From: an uncultured Verrucomicrobiae bacterium
Lineage (GTDB): Bacteria; Verrucomicrobiota; Verrucomicrobiia; Limisphaerales; UBA1100
Direction: 5' to 3'
Length of the DNA: 64,000 nt
NCBI GenBank assembly: GCA_937775205.1
Contig: CALKBX010000004.1
Coordinates: 1-64,000 of the forward strand
Numbering within the stretch: the stretch's first letter is position 1; every line of letters begins with the position of its first letter. The translations under genes were made by a program, and so were the position numbers. Below are positions 62,967 through 64,000 of the stretch, piece after piece. Below the pieces are notes generated by a model. It was not told the origin of the DNA. It saw only the letters and a program-made list of their open reading frames with translations, and ran no database searches.

Positions 62967-64000
62967 TCATTCCACTCTCCCAGCCACCAGCGACTCCACC
63001 ACGGCCGGATCCGCCAGAGTGCTGATGTCACCGAGGTTTTCGGTGTCGCCTTCGGCGATTTTTCGGAGGATGCGGCGCATGATTTTGCCGCTGCGCGTCT
63101 TGGGCAGGCCGTCGGTGAACTGGATTTTTTCCGGCGACGCGTGCGGGCCGATGTCGGCGCGGACTTGTTTCACAATCTCCGCACGCATCGTGTCGGTGAC
63201 TTCCTCGCCGGTTTTCAGCGTGACGTATGCGTAGATGGCGTTGCCTTTGATGTCGTGCTCGTAGCCGACCACTGCCGCCTCGGCCACGGCGGGGTGGCCG
63301 CCGATGGCGCCTTCGATTTCCGCGGTGCCGAGGTTGTGGCCGCTCACGATGATGACGTCGTCCACGCGTCCGGTGATCCAATAGTAGCCATCCGCATCGC
63401 GTTTGCAGCCATCGCCGCTGAAATATTTGCCGGGGAAGCGTGCGAAGTATGTGTCGTAAAACCGCTGTTGATCGCCGTACACCGTTCGCATTTGGCCGGG
63501 CCACGGCTCGAGAATGCAGAGATTTCCCGAGACGCCGTTGCCCTCGATGATCTCGCCCGCGTCATCGACGAGCGCCGGCTTCACGCCAAAGAAAGGCAAC
63601 GTCGCACTGCCCGGTTTGGTGGGCGTCGCGCCCGGCATTGGCGAAATCATGATGCCGCCGGTTTCCGTTTGCCACCAAGTATCCACGATGGGGCATTGTT
63701 CTTTGCCGATGACGGTGTTGTACCAATTCCATTCCGGTTCCTTGATCGGCTCGCCCACCGTACCGAGCAAACGCAGGCTGGAGAGATCGTGTTGGCTTGG
63801 CCAACTGTCGCCTTCTTTCATCAACGCGCGCAGTGCCGTGGGCGCGGTGTAAAAAATGTTCACCTTATGCTTCGCCACGATTTCCCAAAAGCGGCCGTGG
63901 TCAGGATAGTTTGGCACACCCTCGAACATCATCGTGATCGCGCGGTTGGCCATCGGGCCGTAAACGATGTATGAATGGCCGGTGACCCAGCCGATGTCCG
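62967..64000 (-). CDS. acsA: Acetyl-CoA synthetase (C-terminal part; continues past window)
   Basis: The frame is open to the right edge of the window, so the N-terminal half is outside. Seen: [46 protein letters not shown] (motif for adenylate formation), [22 protein letters not shown] and the C-terminal [19 protein letters not shown] with the catalytic Lys. It makes acetyl-CoA from acetate. The 145-base gap after it (62822-62966) holds nothing recognised beyond a small ATCGCTAGCAGCGAT palindrome. Confidence 0.92.
   Translation of the reverse strand, partial: DIGWVTGHSYIVYGPMANRAITMMFEGVPNYPDHGRFWEIVAKHKVNIFYTAPTALRALMKEGDSWPSQHDLSSLRLLGTVGEPIKEPEWNWYNTVIGKEQCPIVDTWWQTETGGIMISPMPGATPTKPGSATLPFFGVKPALVDDAGEIIEGNGVSGNLCILEPWPGQMRTVYGDQQRFYDTYFARFPGKYFSGDGCKRDADGYYWITGRVDDVIIVSGHNLGTAEIEGAIGGHPAVAEAAVVGYEHDIKGNAIYAYVTLKTGEEVTDTMRAEIVKQVRADIGPHASPEKIQFTDGLPKTRSGKIMRRILRKIAEGDTENLGDISTLADPAVVESLVAGRVE

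Overview
The window looks like a chromosomal segment of a Verrucomicrobiota bacterium, probably a free-living marine or soil lineage near Pedosphaerales/Limisphaerales. This rests on gene content, not on a marker-gene search: LL-diaminopimelate aminotransferase (DapL), a PVC-type propeller/HEAT/heme-binding protein, secreted sulfatase and SASA/SGNH esterases, PQQ-propeller proteins, an H-X9-DG prepilin, a DUF4212 plus VC_2705-type symporter pair, and several dispersed palindromes typical of such genomes. No rRNA, intact tRNA or CRISPR array was seen.

Layout. (1) 1-9.6 kb is a lower-GC accessory region. It starts with a same-strand run of five unrecognised genes (one coiled-coil protein, two membrane proteins, two small overlapping phage-like proteins). 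Single cargo genes follow (a CE15-like esterase, a YceK/LRR lipoprotein, a small membrane protein, SGNH and SASA esterases), separated by three copies of a composite repeat and two copies of a 121-bp repeat. (2) 9.9-19.6 kb is a carbon-degradation and periplasmic block: heme/HEAT protein, dapL, a scramblase-like gene, and three genes (an alpha/beta hydrolase and two PQQ propellers) carrying many single-base frameshifts. (3) 19.7-27.5 kb holds DUF4126, the translation cluster rpmI-rplT-pheS-pheT (pheT frameshifted as read), a MORN protein, a prepilin with a lectin-like insert broken by TGA, and a heptosyltransferase. (4) 27.6-44.8 kb is housekeeping and metabolism: miaB, a two-component Na+/solute symporter, amidohydrolase-bioF-bioA, hpf, xylB, hisS, hemQ, an atypical Nramp protein, an M48 protease and larA. 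(5) 44.9-48.9 kb holds a secreted sulfatase lacking its catalytic Cys, a convergent formylglycine-generating-enzyme lipoprotein, rsmI and an RRM protein. (6) 48.9-64 kb is one long minus-strand run: acsA (partial), GIDE-LemA fusion, lolC/E-lolD, ilvE, mcsA-mcsB-clpC, mlaE-F-D, DUF2007 and a GlcD-type oxidase. It links protein quality control with envelope lipid and lipoprotein traffic.

The best candidates for something undescribed are the five-gene cassette at the left edge, the repeat-separated cargo genes of 3.8-7.6 kb, and the sulfatase/FGE pair, where the maturase keeps its catalytic cysteines but the neighbouring sulfatase has lost its modifiable residue. Part of the frameshift cluster is probably sequence error, because the essential pheT is hit too. 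All family assignments were made by reading the sequence, without database searches.
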